DNA of 64,000 bases. Source: Lachnospiraceae bacterium (lineage in GTDB: Bacteria > Bacillota > Clostridia > Lachnospirales > Lachnospiraceae). The stretch is from assembly GCA_017430085.1 (NCBI GenBank), contig JAFRNR010000036.1, positions 1 through 64,000 on the forward strand, in the 5' to 3' direction. The stretch's first letter is position 1; each line of letters opens with the position of its first letter. The position numbers were made by a program, and so were the translations under genes. Positions 16,926 through 25,292 of this stretch are shown piece by piece. Under the pieces are notes generated by a model that saw only the letters and a program-made list of their open reading frames with translations, was not told the DNA's origin and did not search any database.

Positions 16926-17615
16926 TTATACCTTGAAGCGGTAGCCCACGCCCCAGATGGTCTCGATGTACTGGGGCTTGGAGATGTTCAGTTCGATCTT
17001 TTCCCGGATCTTTTTGATGTGTACGGTCACCGTGGCCACGTCGCCCACGCATTCCATGCCCCAGATGTTCCGGAACAGTTCCTGGCGCGAGAAGACCCGG
17101 TTGGGGTTCTTGGCCATGTAGGTCAGCAGTTCGTATTCGCGGCTGGTGAGGAAGACTTCGCGGCCGTCCACCCAGACGCGGCGGGCGGACTGGTCGATCT
17201 TCAGGCCGCGGATCTCGATGATGTTGCCCTGCTCCTCGCGCACGCCGGTCAGGCGGTCGTAGCGCTGCAGATGCGCCTTCACGCGGGCCAGCAGCTCGCC
17301 GGGGCTGAAGGGCTTGGTGATGTAATCGTCCGCGCCGAGGCCCAGCCCGCGGATCTTGTCGATGTCCTCCGTTTTGGCGGTCACCAGAAGGATCGGGACG
17401 TTGCTGCGCTCGCGGATGCGGCTGCAGAGCGTGAAACCGTCCAGACCCGGCAGCATCACGTCGATCAGGAAGAGGTCGTACTCCTTCTCCAGAGCCATTT
17501 TCAGGCCAGTCTCCCCATCGGCGGCGATCTCCGCCTCGAAATTGCTCAGTTCCAGATAATCTTTTTCCAGTTCGGCGATGCTGTTATCGTCTTCCACGAT
17601 CAGTATCCGGCTCAT
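16926..17615 (-). CDS. OmpR/PhoB-family response regulator
   Basis: The 229-residue protein has a receiver domain with the acidic pair Asp9-Asp10, the phospho-accepting Asp52 (FLIDVMLPG) and the switch Lys in TKPFSPGELLARV, then a winged-helix DNA-binding domain (LTSREYELLTYMAKNPNRVF). The start at 17615 is preferred because GAGGAG lies seven bases upstream. The gene then overlaps the histidine kinase gene by 32 bases, indicating coupled translation. The kinase is surely its partner. Targets may include the wall enzyme downstream, but this is inference. Confidence 0.95.
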   Translation of the reverse strand: MSRILIVEDDNSIAELEKDYLELSNFEAEIAADGETGLKMALEKEYDLFLIDVMLPGLDGFTLCSRIRERSNVPILLVTAKTEDIDKIRGLGLGADDYITKPFSPGELLARVKAHLQRYDRLTGVREEQGNIIEIRGLKIDQSARRVWVDGREVFLTSREYELLTYMAKNPNRVFSRQELFRNIWGMECVGDVATVTVHIKKIREKIELNISKPQYIETIWGVGYRFKV

Positions 17616-18687
17616 TGTCATTCTCCTCATACACCGGCAGTTCCAGCCGCATGCAGCTGCCCTCGCCCTTCACGCTGGTGAGGACGGCGCGGCCGCCGTG
17701 GTCCTCCATGATCTTCTGCACGATGGAGAGCCCGATGCCGTTGCCGCCCGTCGACGCGCTGCGCGCCGTGTCCGCGCGGTAGAACCGGTCGAACACGTGG
17801 GGCAGATCTTCCGGGGCGATGCCCACCCCGTTGTCCTCTATTTCCGTGACGATCGTCTTCCCTTCCACGTAGATCCGGAAGCCGATCGTGTTCTTCTCCT
17901 TGCTGCGGTCGCGGTATTTCACCGCGTTGGACACCACGTTGCTGACGACCCGGTGCAGCTGCTCGGGGTCGACCGCGATCATGACGTCCTCCGGGACCCG
18001 GTTCTCATAGCGGGTCACCATGTCCTGCGCGTCCAGTTCCTCCTTCAGTTCCCAGCGGCAGTCGGAAAAATATGCGTGTGCAGGAATCTTAATGAAATGG
18101 TACGGGATGCGGCCGCTTTCCACCAACGAGTAGAAATACAGCTGGTCCACCAGTTTTTCCATCTCTTCCGCTTTGCTGTAGATGGTGGACAGATAGCGCG
18201 CCTGTTTTTCCGGCGTGGAGGCCACGCCGTCCCGTAGGCCCTCCACGTAGCCCTTGATGGCGGTGATGGGGGTCTTCAGGTCGTGCGAGATGTTGGCGAG
18301 GATGATCTTGCCGTCCTGTTCTGTGCGGAGCTGCTCTTCCGCGCTGTTCTTGAGGCGCAGGCGCATCTCCTCGAAACTGTCGAACAGCTGGCTGAATTCC
18401 TCTTCCTCCGGCGCTTCCAGTTCATGCTCCAGATTGCCGTCGCGGATCTCGCCGGCCGCTTCCTGCAGTTTTTTGAAGGGGCGGGACAGATGCTCCTGCT
18501 GCCAGCGCAGCAGGGCCAGACTGCCCAGCAGCAGTTCCATCACGCTCAGGGCGATCAGGATCATGCTGAACGCGGCGGTGCCGCCTTCCCATTCTTTCAG
18601 CATGGTGATCAGCGCGGCGGTCAGCAGGAACAGGGGCACCGTGACCAGTGCCAGCACCGCCAGCAGATTTTTCTTGCTCAGCCGCAT
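17584..18687 (-). CDS. Sensor histidine kinase
   Basis: The 367-residue membrane kinase has two helices (about 8-30 and 40-60) separated by only ~10 residues, so it has almost no extracellular sensor and may sense the membrane itself. A HAMP-like linker follows, then the HisKA box ANISHDLKTPITAIKGY with phospho-His135 and the HATPase motifs (VSNVVSNAVKY, EDNGVGI, GGNGIGLSIV). Kinases of this build often answer to cell-envelope stress. The gene is coupled to the response regulator and follows the DUF5711 gene by nine bases; that membrane-anchored propeller-like protein might supply the missing sensing function. Confidence 0.93.
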   Translation of the reverse strand: MRLSKKNLLAVLALVTVPLFLLTAALITMLKEWEGGTAAFSMILIALSVMELLLGSLALLRWQQEHLSRPFKKLQEAAGEIRDGNLEHELEAPEEEEFSQLFDSFEEMRLRLKNSAEEQLRTEQDGKIILANISHDLKTPITAIKGYVEGLRDGVASTPEKQARYLSTIYSKAEEMEKLVDQLYFYSLVESGRIPYHFIKIPAHAYFSDCRWELKEELDAQDMVTRYENRVPEDVMIAVDPEQLHRVVSNVVSNAVKYRDRSKEKNTIGFRIYVEGKTIVTEIEDNGVGIAPEDLPHVFDRFYRADTARSASTGGNGIGLSIVQKIMEDHGGRAVLTSVKGEGSCMRLELPVYEENDNEPDTDRGRR

Positions 18688-18696
18688 TTTTTCTCC

Positions 18697-19860
18697 TTAC
18701 CGGAAACCGTACTGGAGGATCCGGTTCCCGTCCAGCTGCAGCAGTTTCTTCCCCATCAGGTACAGGGCGGTGCCGGGCTGCGGCAGGGTGCCGGAAAAAT
18801 AGGAACGGCCGGAGTAATCCCACAGATCTACTGTGCCGTCCGTCTGCAGCATGACCAGTTCGGTGCCCAGGGTCAGGCCGCGGGCGCCGCTGCTCAGTTT
18901 CTTGGAAAAGCATTCCTTGCCGTTGTCGTCATAGACCGACAGGATCAGGTCGCCGGTACCGGCTTCCGGGCAGAGGAAGGCCTCGTGGCGGTTGGCCGCC
19001 GCGTAGGATATGATCTCGCCCGGGAAGAGAATGGTCTCCTTGAGTTCGGGCTTGTTTTCCTGCTCCAGCGAGTAGATCTCCAGGCCGTCCTCGGAGACGG
19101 CCGCGACCCGCTTGCTGCTCATATAGTCGATCTGCGTGAGCAGATGGCCTTCGTGGTTGAAGAAGCCCACCAGGCGGTTGGCTTCGCTGCGGCCCACGGT
19201 GAAGTTATAAAAGACAAGCTGGCTGTTCAGGTTGCCGCTCTGGGAGCTGACCATGGACATGACCAGGCCGCTGCCGTCCGGGGAGAGGGCCATGGCCATC
19301 GGGTAGCCGCTGACCGCCATTTCCTGGCTGATCTCGATGTCCAGCCGGATGCCCAGTTCGTTGTAAAAGCAGATCAGGCTGTTCAGGTCGCGTTCCAGCG
19401 CCACCGCCGTCACGCCGGTGGACGAGATGGCGGCGTTGATGATGGGCTCCGCCGTGGTGAAGCGGCCGCATTCGCCGCTCTTGTCCAGGATCACGGCCGT
19501 ATTGCCGTACATGTCCGCCAGCAGCGCGTAGCCTTCGTGGCCGATGAAGCGCGGGGCGTTCATGGAATAATTGACGTTCCACAGTTCCCGGCCCTCGCTG
19601 TTCAGGAAGCTCGCGCCGTCCGCCGAATAGCGCAGCAGGCCGTTATTGAACACGGCGACGCCGGCCTGGCCGGAAGCCGCTATGGTATAGCTCTTTTCGA
19701 TCCCGGCGCGCGTGAAGCCGTTCCTCTTGTGGAGGAAGAACCACAGCAGGCCGCCGAGCACGGCCAGCGCCGCCAGGATCAGCAGCGCCAGGCGCCCCGG
19801 GCGGATATGTCTGCGGACTGTTTCCAGGTCCCGTTCGTCTTGATTGTCTGTCGTGCTCAC
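18697..19860 (-). CDS. Membrane-anchored DUF5711-like protein (beta-propeller-like)
   Basis: The 387-residue protein has one N-terminal helix (about 25-43) after a charged cytoplasmic start, and an extracellular part made of repeated beta strands with blade-like motifs (GLLRYSADGASFLNSEGREL, DKSGE, ALSPDGSG, DGTVDLWDYSGRSYFSG). This matches what I recall of the DUF5711 family, whose function is not known. The start is GTG, overlapping the rsmA stop (GTGA), with GGAG upstream. Its place just before a histidine kinase that lacks a sensor domain suggests a sensory or regulatory partner role, an inference from position. Confidence 0.85.
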   Translation of the reverse strand: MSTTDNQDERDLETVRRHIRPGRLALLILAALAVLGGLLWFFLHKRNGFTRAGIEKSYTIAASGQAGVAVFNNGLLRYSADGASFLNSEGRELWNVNYSMNAPRFIGHEGYALLADMYGNTAVILDKSGECGRFTTAEPIINAAISSTGVTAVALERDLNSLICFYNELGIRLDIEISQEMAVSGYPMAMALSPDGSGLVMSMVSSQSGNLNSQLVFYNFTVGRSEANRLVGFFNHEGHLLTQIDYMSSKRVAAVSEDGLEIYSLEQENKPELKETILFPGEIISYAAANRHEAFLCPEAGTGDLILSVYDDNGKECFSKKLSSGARGLTLGTELVMLQTDGTVDLWDYSGRSYFSGTLPQPGTALYLMGKKLLQLDGNRILQYGFR

Positions 19861-20762
19861 GAAGAAGTCTCCTTCTGTTCTTTATCGTCCGGACGGGTCA
19901 TGTCCCATAAAATGTCCGAAAGGGCCGCGAACTGCGCCAGGCTCAGGCGCTCGCCGCGGATGCGGGGGTCCAGTCCCATCGCCGTCAGCGCTTTCTCCGC
20001 CTGCTCCCGGCTCACCCCGAGCGGCACATACCCGGCCAGCGCGTTGGCCAGCGTTTTCCGCCGCTGCAGAAACGCCGCCTTGGCCGTCGCGAACAGGAAA
20101 TCCGCGTTCCGGCACTGCGCCGCGGGACCGTTCAGCGCCTCCAGGCACACCACCGCGGACGAAACTTTCGGCTGCGGCAGGAATGCGTGCGGCGGGACGG
20201 AAAGCACGATGCGGGGCTGCGCGTAATACTGCACGGAGACAGACAGATAGCCGTACTCCTTCGTCCCCGGCGCCGCAGCCATGCGCTCGCCCACCTCGGC
20301 CTGCACCATGACAGTGAGGGAGGAAAACAGGTCCCCCTGCTTCAGCAGCGCCATCAGGATAGGGGAGGTGATGTAATAGGGCAGGTTGGCCACCACTTTG
20401 ACCGGCGGCGTGATGCCGTGCTCCGCGAGGAGGCGCGGGATGTCCTGCTTCAGGATGTCGCCCCAGACGACGGTCACGTTGTCGAAGCCGCGCAGCGAAT
20501 CCGCCAGCACCGGCTCCAGCTTGCGGTCGATCTCCACCGCGATGACGCGGCCGGCCTCCGCAGAAAGGTACTGCGTCAGCGTCCCGATGCCCGGCCCGAT
20601 CTCCAGGACCGTGTCCTCCGGGCCCAGGCCGGCCGCCGCCGCAATGCCCTCGGGCACCGATGCGTCGATCAGGAAGTTCTGGCCGTAGCCCTTCTTGATC
20701 AGAAAGTCGTGGCGGGCCAGGAGCTCTTTGGTTTTTTGGGGGTCGGCCAGGAACGGCTGCAT
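19857..20762 (-). CDS. rsmA: 16S rRNA (adenine(1518)-N6/adenine(1519)-N6)-dimethyltransferase
   Basis: The 301-residue enzyme (KsgA) dimethylates two adjacent adenines at the 3' end of 16S rRNA late in 30S assembly. It shows the N-terminal KKGYGQNFLID, the SAM motif LEIGPGIGTLTQ, the acidic VIAVEIDRKL, and the catalytic-loop VVANLPYYITSPI (NLPY). Loss of this enzyme gives kasugamycin resistance in other bacteria. The tatD-rsmA order is widespread in Firmicutes. GAGGTGACGC precedes the start. Confidence 0.97.
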   Translation of the reverse strand: MQPFLADPQKTKELLARHDFLIKKGYGQNFLIDASVPEGIAAAAGLGPEDTVLEIGPGIGTLTQYLSAEAGRVIAVEIDRKLEPVLADSLRGFDNVTVVWGDILKQDIPRLLAEHGITPPVKVVANLPYYITSPILMALLKQGDLFSSLTVMVQAEVGERMAAAPGTKEYGYLSVSVQYYAQPRIVLSVPPHAFLPQPKVSSAVVCLEALNGPAAQCRNADFLFATAKAAFLQRRKTLANALAGYVPLGVSREQAEKALTAMGLDPRIRGERLSLAQFAALSDILWDMTRPDDKEQKETSS

Positions 20763-20772
20763 GCGTCACCTC

Positions 20773-21561
20773 TTACGCCAGGCGGTAGAAGCGCCGGGCA
20801 TTCTCGAAACAAATCCGCTCGACCTCCGCCGGGTCCGTTTCCCGCAGGCGGGCGATCTCGTTCACCACATAGGAAAGCAGGCGGGAATCATTCCGCCGGC
20901 CTCGGAACGGCTCGGGAGCCAGATACGGACAGTCCGTTTCCAGCAGGATCCGGTCCATCGGCATATATTGTACCACTTCTTTCAGCTTTCGTCCATTCTT
21001 AAATGTGACGACGCCGCCGATCCCCAGATAATGGCCCATGTCCAGGTACAGCTTCGCCATTTCCTTCTCATACCCGAAGCAGTGCATCACCAGGGACAGG
21101 TCCGCGCCGCCGGCTTCCCGGATCAGCGCCAGCGTGTCCGCGGCCGCCTCCCGGCTGTGGATGACGCCGGGCAGGCCGGCCTCCTTCATCAGTTCCAGCT
21201 GGAAGCGGAACCAGCGCTGCTGCAGGGGACGGGACGTCTTATCCGGGTAATCGCCGTGGTAATCCAGGCCGATCTCCCCGACCGCAACGCAGCGCGGATG
21301 CCGCAAATATCCCCGCAGCCGTTCTCCCGCCGCGTCCTCTCCGAGCGCCTCCAGTTCGTCCACGCAGTCCGGATGCACGCCGGCCGCGGCCCACGCGAAC
21401 GGATACCGCTCCGCCAGCGCGAGCGAAGCCTCTGTGCCGGCCAGGTCGGCCCCGATGTTCACCAGGCCGCCGATCCCGGCCCCGGGCAGCGCCGCCAGGA
21501 CCTCTTCCCGGTCCTCCGCGAACTGCCGGCTGTCATAATGGGTGTGCGTATCGAAAATCAT
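20773..21561 (-). CDS. tatD: TatD-family metal-dependent hydrolase/DNase
   Basis: The 262-residue TIM-barrel hydrolase carries the metal-binding motif FDTHTHYD at the start, then GEIGLDYHGDYPDK, VIHSREA, VMHCFGYE and ILLETDCPYLAPEP. The family members studied are 3'-5' DNases or D-amino-acyl-tRNA deacylase-like enzymes. I chose the ATG at 21561, with GGAG six bases before it, over in-frame upstream starts that would run through the promoter. It is the first gene of the seven-gene minus-strand operon ending with the L,D-transpeptidase. Confidence 0.93.
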   Translation of the reverse strand: MIFDTHTHYDSRQFAEDREEVLAALPGAGIGGLVNIGADLAGTEASLALAERYPFAWAAAGVHPDCVDELEALGEDAAGERLRGYLRHPRCVAVGEIGLDYHGDYPDKTSRPLQQRWFRFQLELMKEAGLPGVIHSREAAADTLALIREAGGADLSLVMHCFGYEKEMAKLYLDMGHYLGIGGVVTFKNGRKLKEVVQYMPMDRILLETDCPYLAPEPFRGRRNDSRLLSYVVNEIARLRETDPAEVERICFENARRFYRLA

Positions 21562-21589
21562 GTTTGTCTCCATCAAGTCTGTTTGTCTT

Positions 21590-21619
21590 ATTATAATACA
21601 ACGGGACCGGTCTGTACAA
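21590..21619 (-). promoter_or_regulatory. Promoter of the tatD-rsmA-kinase-L,D-transpeptidase operon
   Basis: On the minus strand, TTGTAC (21619-21614), an 18-base spacer and TATAAT (21595-21590) lie about 28 bases before tatD. Confidence 0.7.
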
Positions 21620-21899
21620 TGCATCCGGCCCTCTCTTTTTCGCCCCGGCAAAGCAAAAACTGTACGGTACTCTTATATATATAATAAAGTGTTTACTATA
21701 TCAATAAGCCAAAAGCCAGGCCAGATCAAAGCGGATGCCATTTTGTCGATTTGTGTCTTTTGCCTTATATTCCATCAATAAATTATTGTTCATACTTTTT
21801 TGCAATCTGTATCATAATGCCTGTTTATGTTATTTTTGCAATCTGTTATCCGCATATCTTTTTCTTTATGAGGAATTTGGTTCTTTTTTTATCGTTTTA
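21620..21899. other. AT-rich non-coding region with a 14-bp direct repeat
   Basis: No gene is supported here. The sequence is much more AT-rich than its surroundings. TTTTTGCAATCTGT occurs twice, at 21797-21810 and 21833-21846, 36 bases apart (near 3.5 helical turns), 50-100 bases upstream of the TRAP promoter. This could be a regulator binding region. Confidence 0.45.
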
Positions 21900-21928
21900 T
21901 TGACACTGGAAACATCTCTTGATAAAAT
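21900..21928 (+). promoter_or_regulatory. Sigma-A promoter of the TRAP transporter operon
   Basis: A consensus TTGACA (21900-21905), a 17-base spacer and TAAAAT (21923-21928) are followed by a leader of about 95 bases with AAGGAAGGAG before the first gene. Confidence 0.8.
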
Positions 21929-22027
21929 ACTGCTTAACAGAGTGCGCGGCCTATATCTCCGAAAAACGGTTTTCCGTTTCTCAGACAGGCTTATAAAGAT
22001 TTGCGCACCTGAAAGGAAGGAGAAAAC

Positions 22028-23008
22028 ATGAAAAAAGTACTGGCTCTTCTGTTAGTCCTGGCCATGGTTCTCTCGCTGGCTGCCTGCGGCGGGAACAAAG
22101 GCGATGACAAAGGTTCCGAAGCCCCCAGCGGCGGCGCCAAGCTGACCTTCACCACCGGCGGCGAGCAGGGCACTTACTACGGCTTCGGCACCGTGCTGGC
22201 CGGCAAAGTAAGCGACAAGACCGCCACCAAGGTCACCGCCATCACCTCCGGCGGTTCCAAGGCCAACATCGAAGCGATGGCCAAGAACGATGCCCAGCTG
22301 GGCTTCGTCCAGTCCGACGTGGCCGCCTATGCCAACAAGGGCACCCGTCTGTTCGACAAGGCTGACACGTCCTTCTCGGCCGTGGCCGCCCTGTACATGG
22401 AGCAGGTCCAGATCGTTACCCTGGATCCCAACATCAAGTCCGTTGCGGATCTGAAGGGCAAGAGCGTTTCCATCGGCGCTTCCGGTTCCGGTGTGTACTT
22501 CAACGCGGTCGACGTGCTGGGCGCTTACGGCATCGATGCGGACAAGGACATCAACCCCACCTACCAGTCCTTCGGTGACAGCGTAGAATCCCTGCAGGAC
22601 GGCAAGATCGACGCCGCGTTCGTCGTTGCCGGCGCTCCCACCACCGCCGTGACCTCTCTGGCCGCGACCAAGAAGGTGTACCTGGTCAGCCTGGATGACG
22701 AGCACATCAACAAGCTGATCACGGAATCCCCTTACTACAGCAAGAACGTCATTGCCAAGGACGTGTACGACACGCCTGAAGACGTGACCACCGTGGCCGT
22801 GATGGCCGTTGTCATCGCCCGCAACGACGTGGCGGAAGCTGACGTGTACAACTTCATCTCCACCATCTTCGAAAACAAGGCGGATATCGCTTCCGCGCAT
22901 GCCAAGGGCAATGAACTGGATCTGAACTTTGCGGCCTCCTACGGCTCCATCTCCTATCATCCCGGCGCGGTGAAGTACTTCACCGAAAAGGGTGTCAAGA
23001 CTCCGTAA
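22028..23008 (+). CDS. TAXI-family TRAP transporter solute-binding lipoprotein
   Basis: The 326-residue protein begins with a lipoprotein signal (hydrophobic 4-17, lipobox LAAC with Cys20), so it would be lipid-anchored outside the membrane. The mature part opens with the TAXI hallmark TTGGEQGTYYGFGTVLAG and continues with IGASGSGVYF. TAXI proteins capture small organic acids (such as glutamate or other carboxylates) for an ion-driven TRAP permease. The large permease gene follows, so this is the binding subunit. Its ligand is not predictable. A consensus promoter and AAGGAGAAAAC site precede the start. Confidence 0.94.
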   Translation: MKKVLALLLVLAMVLSLAACGGNKGDDKGSEAPSGGAKLTFTTGGEQGTYYGFGTVLAGKVSDKTATKVTAITSGGSKANIEAMAKNDAQLGFVQSDVAAYANKGTRLFDKADTSFSAVAALYMEQVQIVTLDPNIKSVADLKGKSVSIGASGSGVYFNAVDVLGAYGIDADKDINPTYQSFGDSVESLQDGKIDAAFVVAGAPTTAVTSLAATKKVYLVSLDDEHINKLITESPYYSKNVIAKDVYDTPEDVTTVAVMAVVIARNDVAEADVYNFISTIFENKADIASAHAKGNELDLNFAASYGSISYHPGAVKYFTEKGVKTP

Positions 23009-23020
23009 TGCTGTCTTCGG

Positions 23021-23058
23021 CCGGCGGTCTCTGCCTGCGGGCGGAGCCGCCGGTTTTC
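23021..23058 (+). terminator. Hairpin between TRAP binding-protein and permease genes
   Basis: CCGGCGG (23021-23027) pairs with CCGCCGG (23047-23053), extended by a CTC/GAG inner stem, and TTTT follows. It may partly terminate, giving more binding protein than permease. The gap also holds a second permease leader up to 23169. Confidence 0.55.
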
Positions 23059-23169
23059 GTGATTTCGGGAGGTAAATGCCGCGGTGCCAATGGATCTCTG
23101 CTCCGTTACAGGATCCATTCGTTCTGCGGCATTGCCTGTTCACATCCATCGTGAAAAGGAAAACTGAAT

Positions 23170-25143
23170 ATGGAAAACGAAAAAACCATCCCGGAAGGGA
23201 TGAACCAGAACCCCGACGTCGGCACCGCGGCCGACGTTGAGGCTATCATGAAAAAATACGACAACGAATCCAATACCCGGATCTGGGAGGGCGTTCCCGG
23301 CGCGATCGTCCGCTGGATCAGCATCCTCTTCTCCGTGTACTGCATCGCTGTCACACTGCTCAGCAAGGAAATGCCGGAGATCCGCCTGACCCGCTTCCTG
23401 GGCCTGATCGTGATCATCGGCTATCTGTACTATCCCATCAAAAAAGGCGTGCAGAAGGTCAATTACCTGCCCTGGTATGATATCGTCATTATGATCCTGG
23501 GAAGCGCGCCCTTCTTCTATTTTGCTTTCAACGCCAAGAAGATCGTGTTTGAAGCGACCTCGGTCACGGACAAATGGTATATGGTGGTCATGGCCATCGT
23601 TTCCATCCTGGCCCTGATGGAACTCTGCCGCCGCTGCGTGGGCATCCCGATCCTCTGTGTGGTAGGCGCCCTGCTGATCTATACCTTCTCCACGGTGCGT
23701 TTCGGCAAGGTGATCTATGACCTGTTCTACACCACCAGCGGTGTCATGAACACGCCCATCAACGTGTGCGCCAAATATATCGTGGTATTCATCATCTTCG
23801 GCGCATTCCTGGAACGGACCGGCATTTCGTCCTTCTTCATTGACCTGGCCAACAGCCTGTGCGGTTCCAGCGCCGGCGGCCCCGCCAAGGTGGCGGTGGT
23901 CTCCTCCGCGCTGTGCGGCATGGTGTCCGGTTCCTCCGTGGGCAACACGGTGACCACCGGTTCCGTGACCATCCCGATGATGAAGCGCTGCGGCTATAAG
24001 CCGGAATTCGCCGGCGCCGTGGAAGCGGCCTCCTCCACCGGCGGCCAGATCATGCCGCCCATCATGGGCGCCGCCGCCTTCCTGATGGCGGAATACATGG
24101 GCGTGCCGTACGGCACCGTCGCCCTGAAGGCGATCCTGCCCGCCGTCCTGTACTTCCTGGGCATTTACCTTGCCGTCCATCTGGAAGCCCGCAAGCTGAA
24201 CCTGAGGGGCATTCCCAAGAGCGAGCTGCCCAAGATGAAGAGCCTGCTGCCGAAGATGTATCTGCTGCTGCCGCTGGTCGTGCTGGTCATCATCGTGGCC
24301 ACCAATATGCTGACCATGCAGATGGCCGCGACGATCGCCATCTTCTGCTGCATCCTCGTCGGCCTGATCAACAGAGATAACCGCCTGACCCTGGGCAAGG
24401 TCTTCGAAGCCCTGGAAGCCGGCGGCAAGGGCTCCATCACCGTCGCCGTGGCCTGCGCCATGGCCGGTCTGGTTGCCGGCTGCATCACCTCCACCGGTCT
24501 GGCCTCCGACCTGATCCGCGTGATCGTTCAGGTTTCCGGCGGCCGTCCGCTGATCGCCCTGTTCCTGACCATGCTGTGCTGCATCGTGCTGGGCATGGGC
24601 GTGCCGACCACCGCTAACTACTGCATCATGGCCGCCACCTGCGCGCCTATCCTGATCGACCCCCGCATCGGTGTGCCGCTGGTCGCCGCCCACTTCTTCG
24701 TGTTCTATTTCGGCATCGTGGCGGATATCACGCCGCCCGTCGCGCTGGCCGCCTATGCCGGCTCCGCCATTGCGAAAGCGCCGCCCATGAAGACCGCATT
24801 CAACGCGACCCGGATCGCTATCGCCGCGTTCATCGTGCCTTATATCCTGGCCATGAACCCGGCCATGGTATTCGAGTTCGGCGATGCCACCGGCGGGGCC
24901 GTAGCCCTGCAGGTCGTCCTGATCATCGTCACGTCCATCCTGGGCATCTTCGGCGTGGCTGCGGCCCTGAACGGGTTCCTGTTCAAGCCGATCCACCCGC
25001 TTCTGCGCATCGTGCTGGCCGGCGGCGGTCTGTGCATGATGATCCCCGGCGTGCTGACCGACGCCATCGGCTTCGTTCTGGTTGCCGCCGTCGTGGTGTT
25101 CCAGAAGCTGTTTGCCAAAGACAAGGCCCCTGCCGCTGCCTGA
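23170..25143 (+). CDS. TRAP transporter fused (DctQM) permease
   Basis: The 657-residue integral membrane protein fuses the small four-helix Q subunit (about 45-170) to the large twelve-helix M subunit (from about 175), as is usual for TAXI-TRAP systems. Motifs include FGAFLERTGISSFFIDLA, SSALCGMVSGSSVGNTVTTG, GGQIMPPIMGAAAFLMAEY and a later GMGVPTTANYCIMA repeat, typical of DctM. It moves the solute delivered by the upstream TAXI lipoprotein using a sodium or proton gradient. The hydrophilic N-terminal 40 residues are predicted to lie in the cytoplasm. A strong terminator closes the two-gene operon. Confidence 0.95.
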   Translation: MENEKTIPEGMNQNPDVGTAADVEAIMKKYDNESNTRIWEGVPGAIVRWISILFSVYCIAVTLLSKEMPEIRLTRFLGLIVIIGYLYYPIKKGVQKVNYLPWYDIVIMILGSAPFFYFAFNAKKIVFEATSVTDKWYMVVMAIVSILALMELCRRCVGIPILCVVGALLIYTFSTVRFGKVIYDLFYTTSGVMNTPINVCAKYIVVFIIFGAFLERTGISSFFIDLANSLCGSSAGGPAKVAVVSSALCGMVSGSSVGNTVTTGSVTIPMMKRCGYKPEFAGAVEAASSTGGQIMPPIMGAAAFLMAEYMGVPYGTVALKAILPAVLYFLGIYLAVHLEARKLNLRGIPKSELPKMKSLLPKMYLLLPLVVLVIIVATNMLTMQMAATIAIFCCILVGLINRDNRLTLGKVFEALEAGGKGSITVAVACAMAGLVAGCITSTGLASDLIRVIVQVSGGRPLIALFLTMLCCIVLGMGVPTTANYCIMAATCAPILIDPRIGVPLVAAHFFVFYFGIVADITPPVALAAYAGSAIAKAPPMKTAFNATRIAIAAFIVPYILAMNPAMVFEFGDATGGAVALQVVLIIVTSILGIFGVAAALNGFLFKPIHPLLRIVLAGGGLCMMIPGVLTDAIGFVLVAAVVVFQKLFAKDKAPAAA

Positions 25144-25181
25144 CCGGCGCCAAGCCGCTGACAGTCCGGCCGGACCTTCCC

Positions 25182-25212
25182 GGACGCCCTCTTCGGAGGG
25201 CGTCCTTTTTTT
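25182..25212 (+). terminator. Terminator of the TRAP operon
   Basis: GGACGCCCT (25182-25190) pairs perfectly with AGGGCGTCC (25197-25205) over a 6-base CTTCGG loop, and seven T follow. Confidence 0.88.
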
Positions 25213-25213
25213 A

Positions 25214-25242
25214 TGGACTTTTTCGGCAAGATGTGGTTTAAT
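25214..25242 (+). promoter_or_regulatory. Promoter of the HtrA-like/yhaM/rlmD operon
   Basis: TGGACT (25214-25219), 17 bases and TTTAAT (25237-25242) lie 50 bases before the GTG start and directly after the TRAP terminator. Confidence 0.6.
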
Positions 25243-25292
25243 AGGGACTAAGGTTCCCAGCGCCTAAAATCCTTAACAGGAGGATAGTCCCT

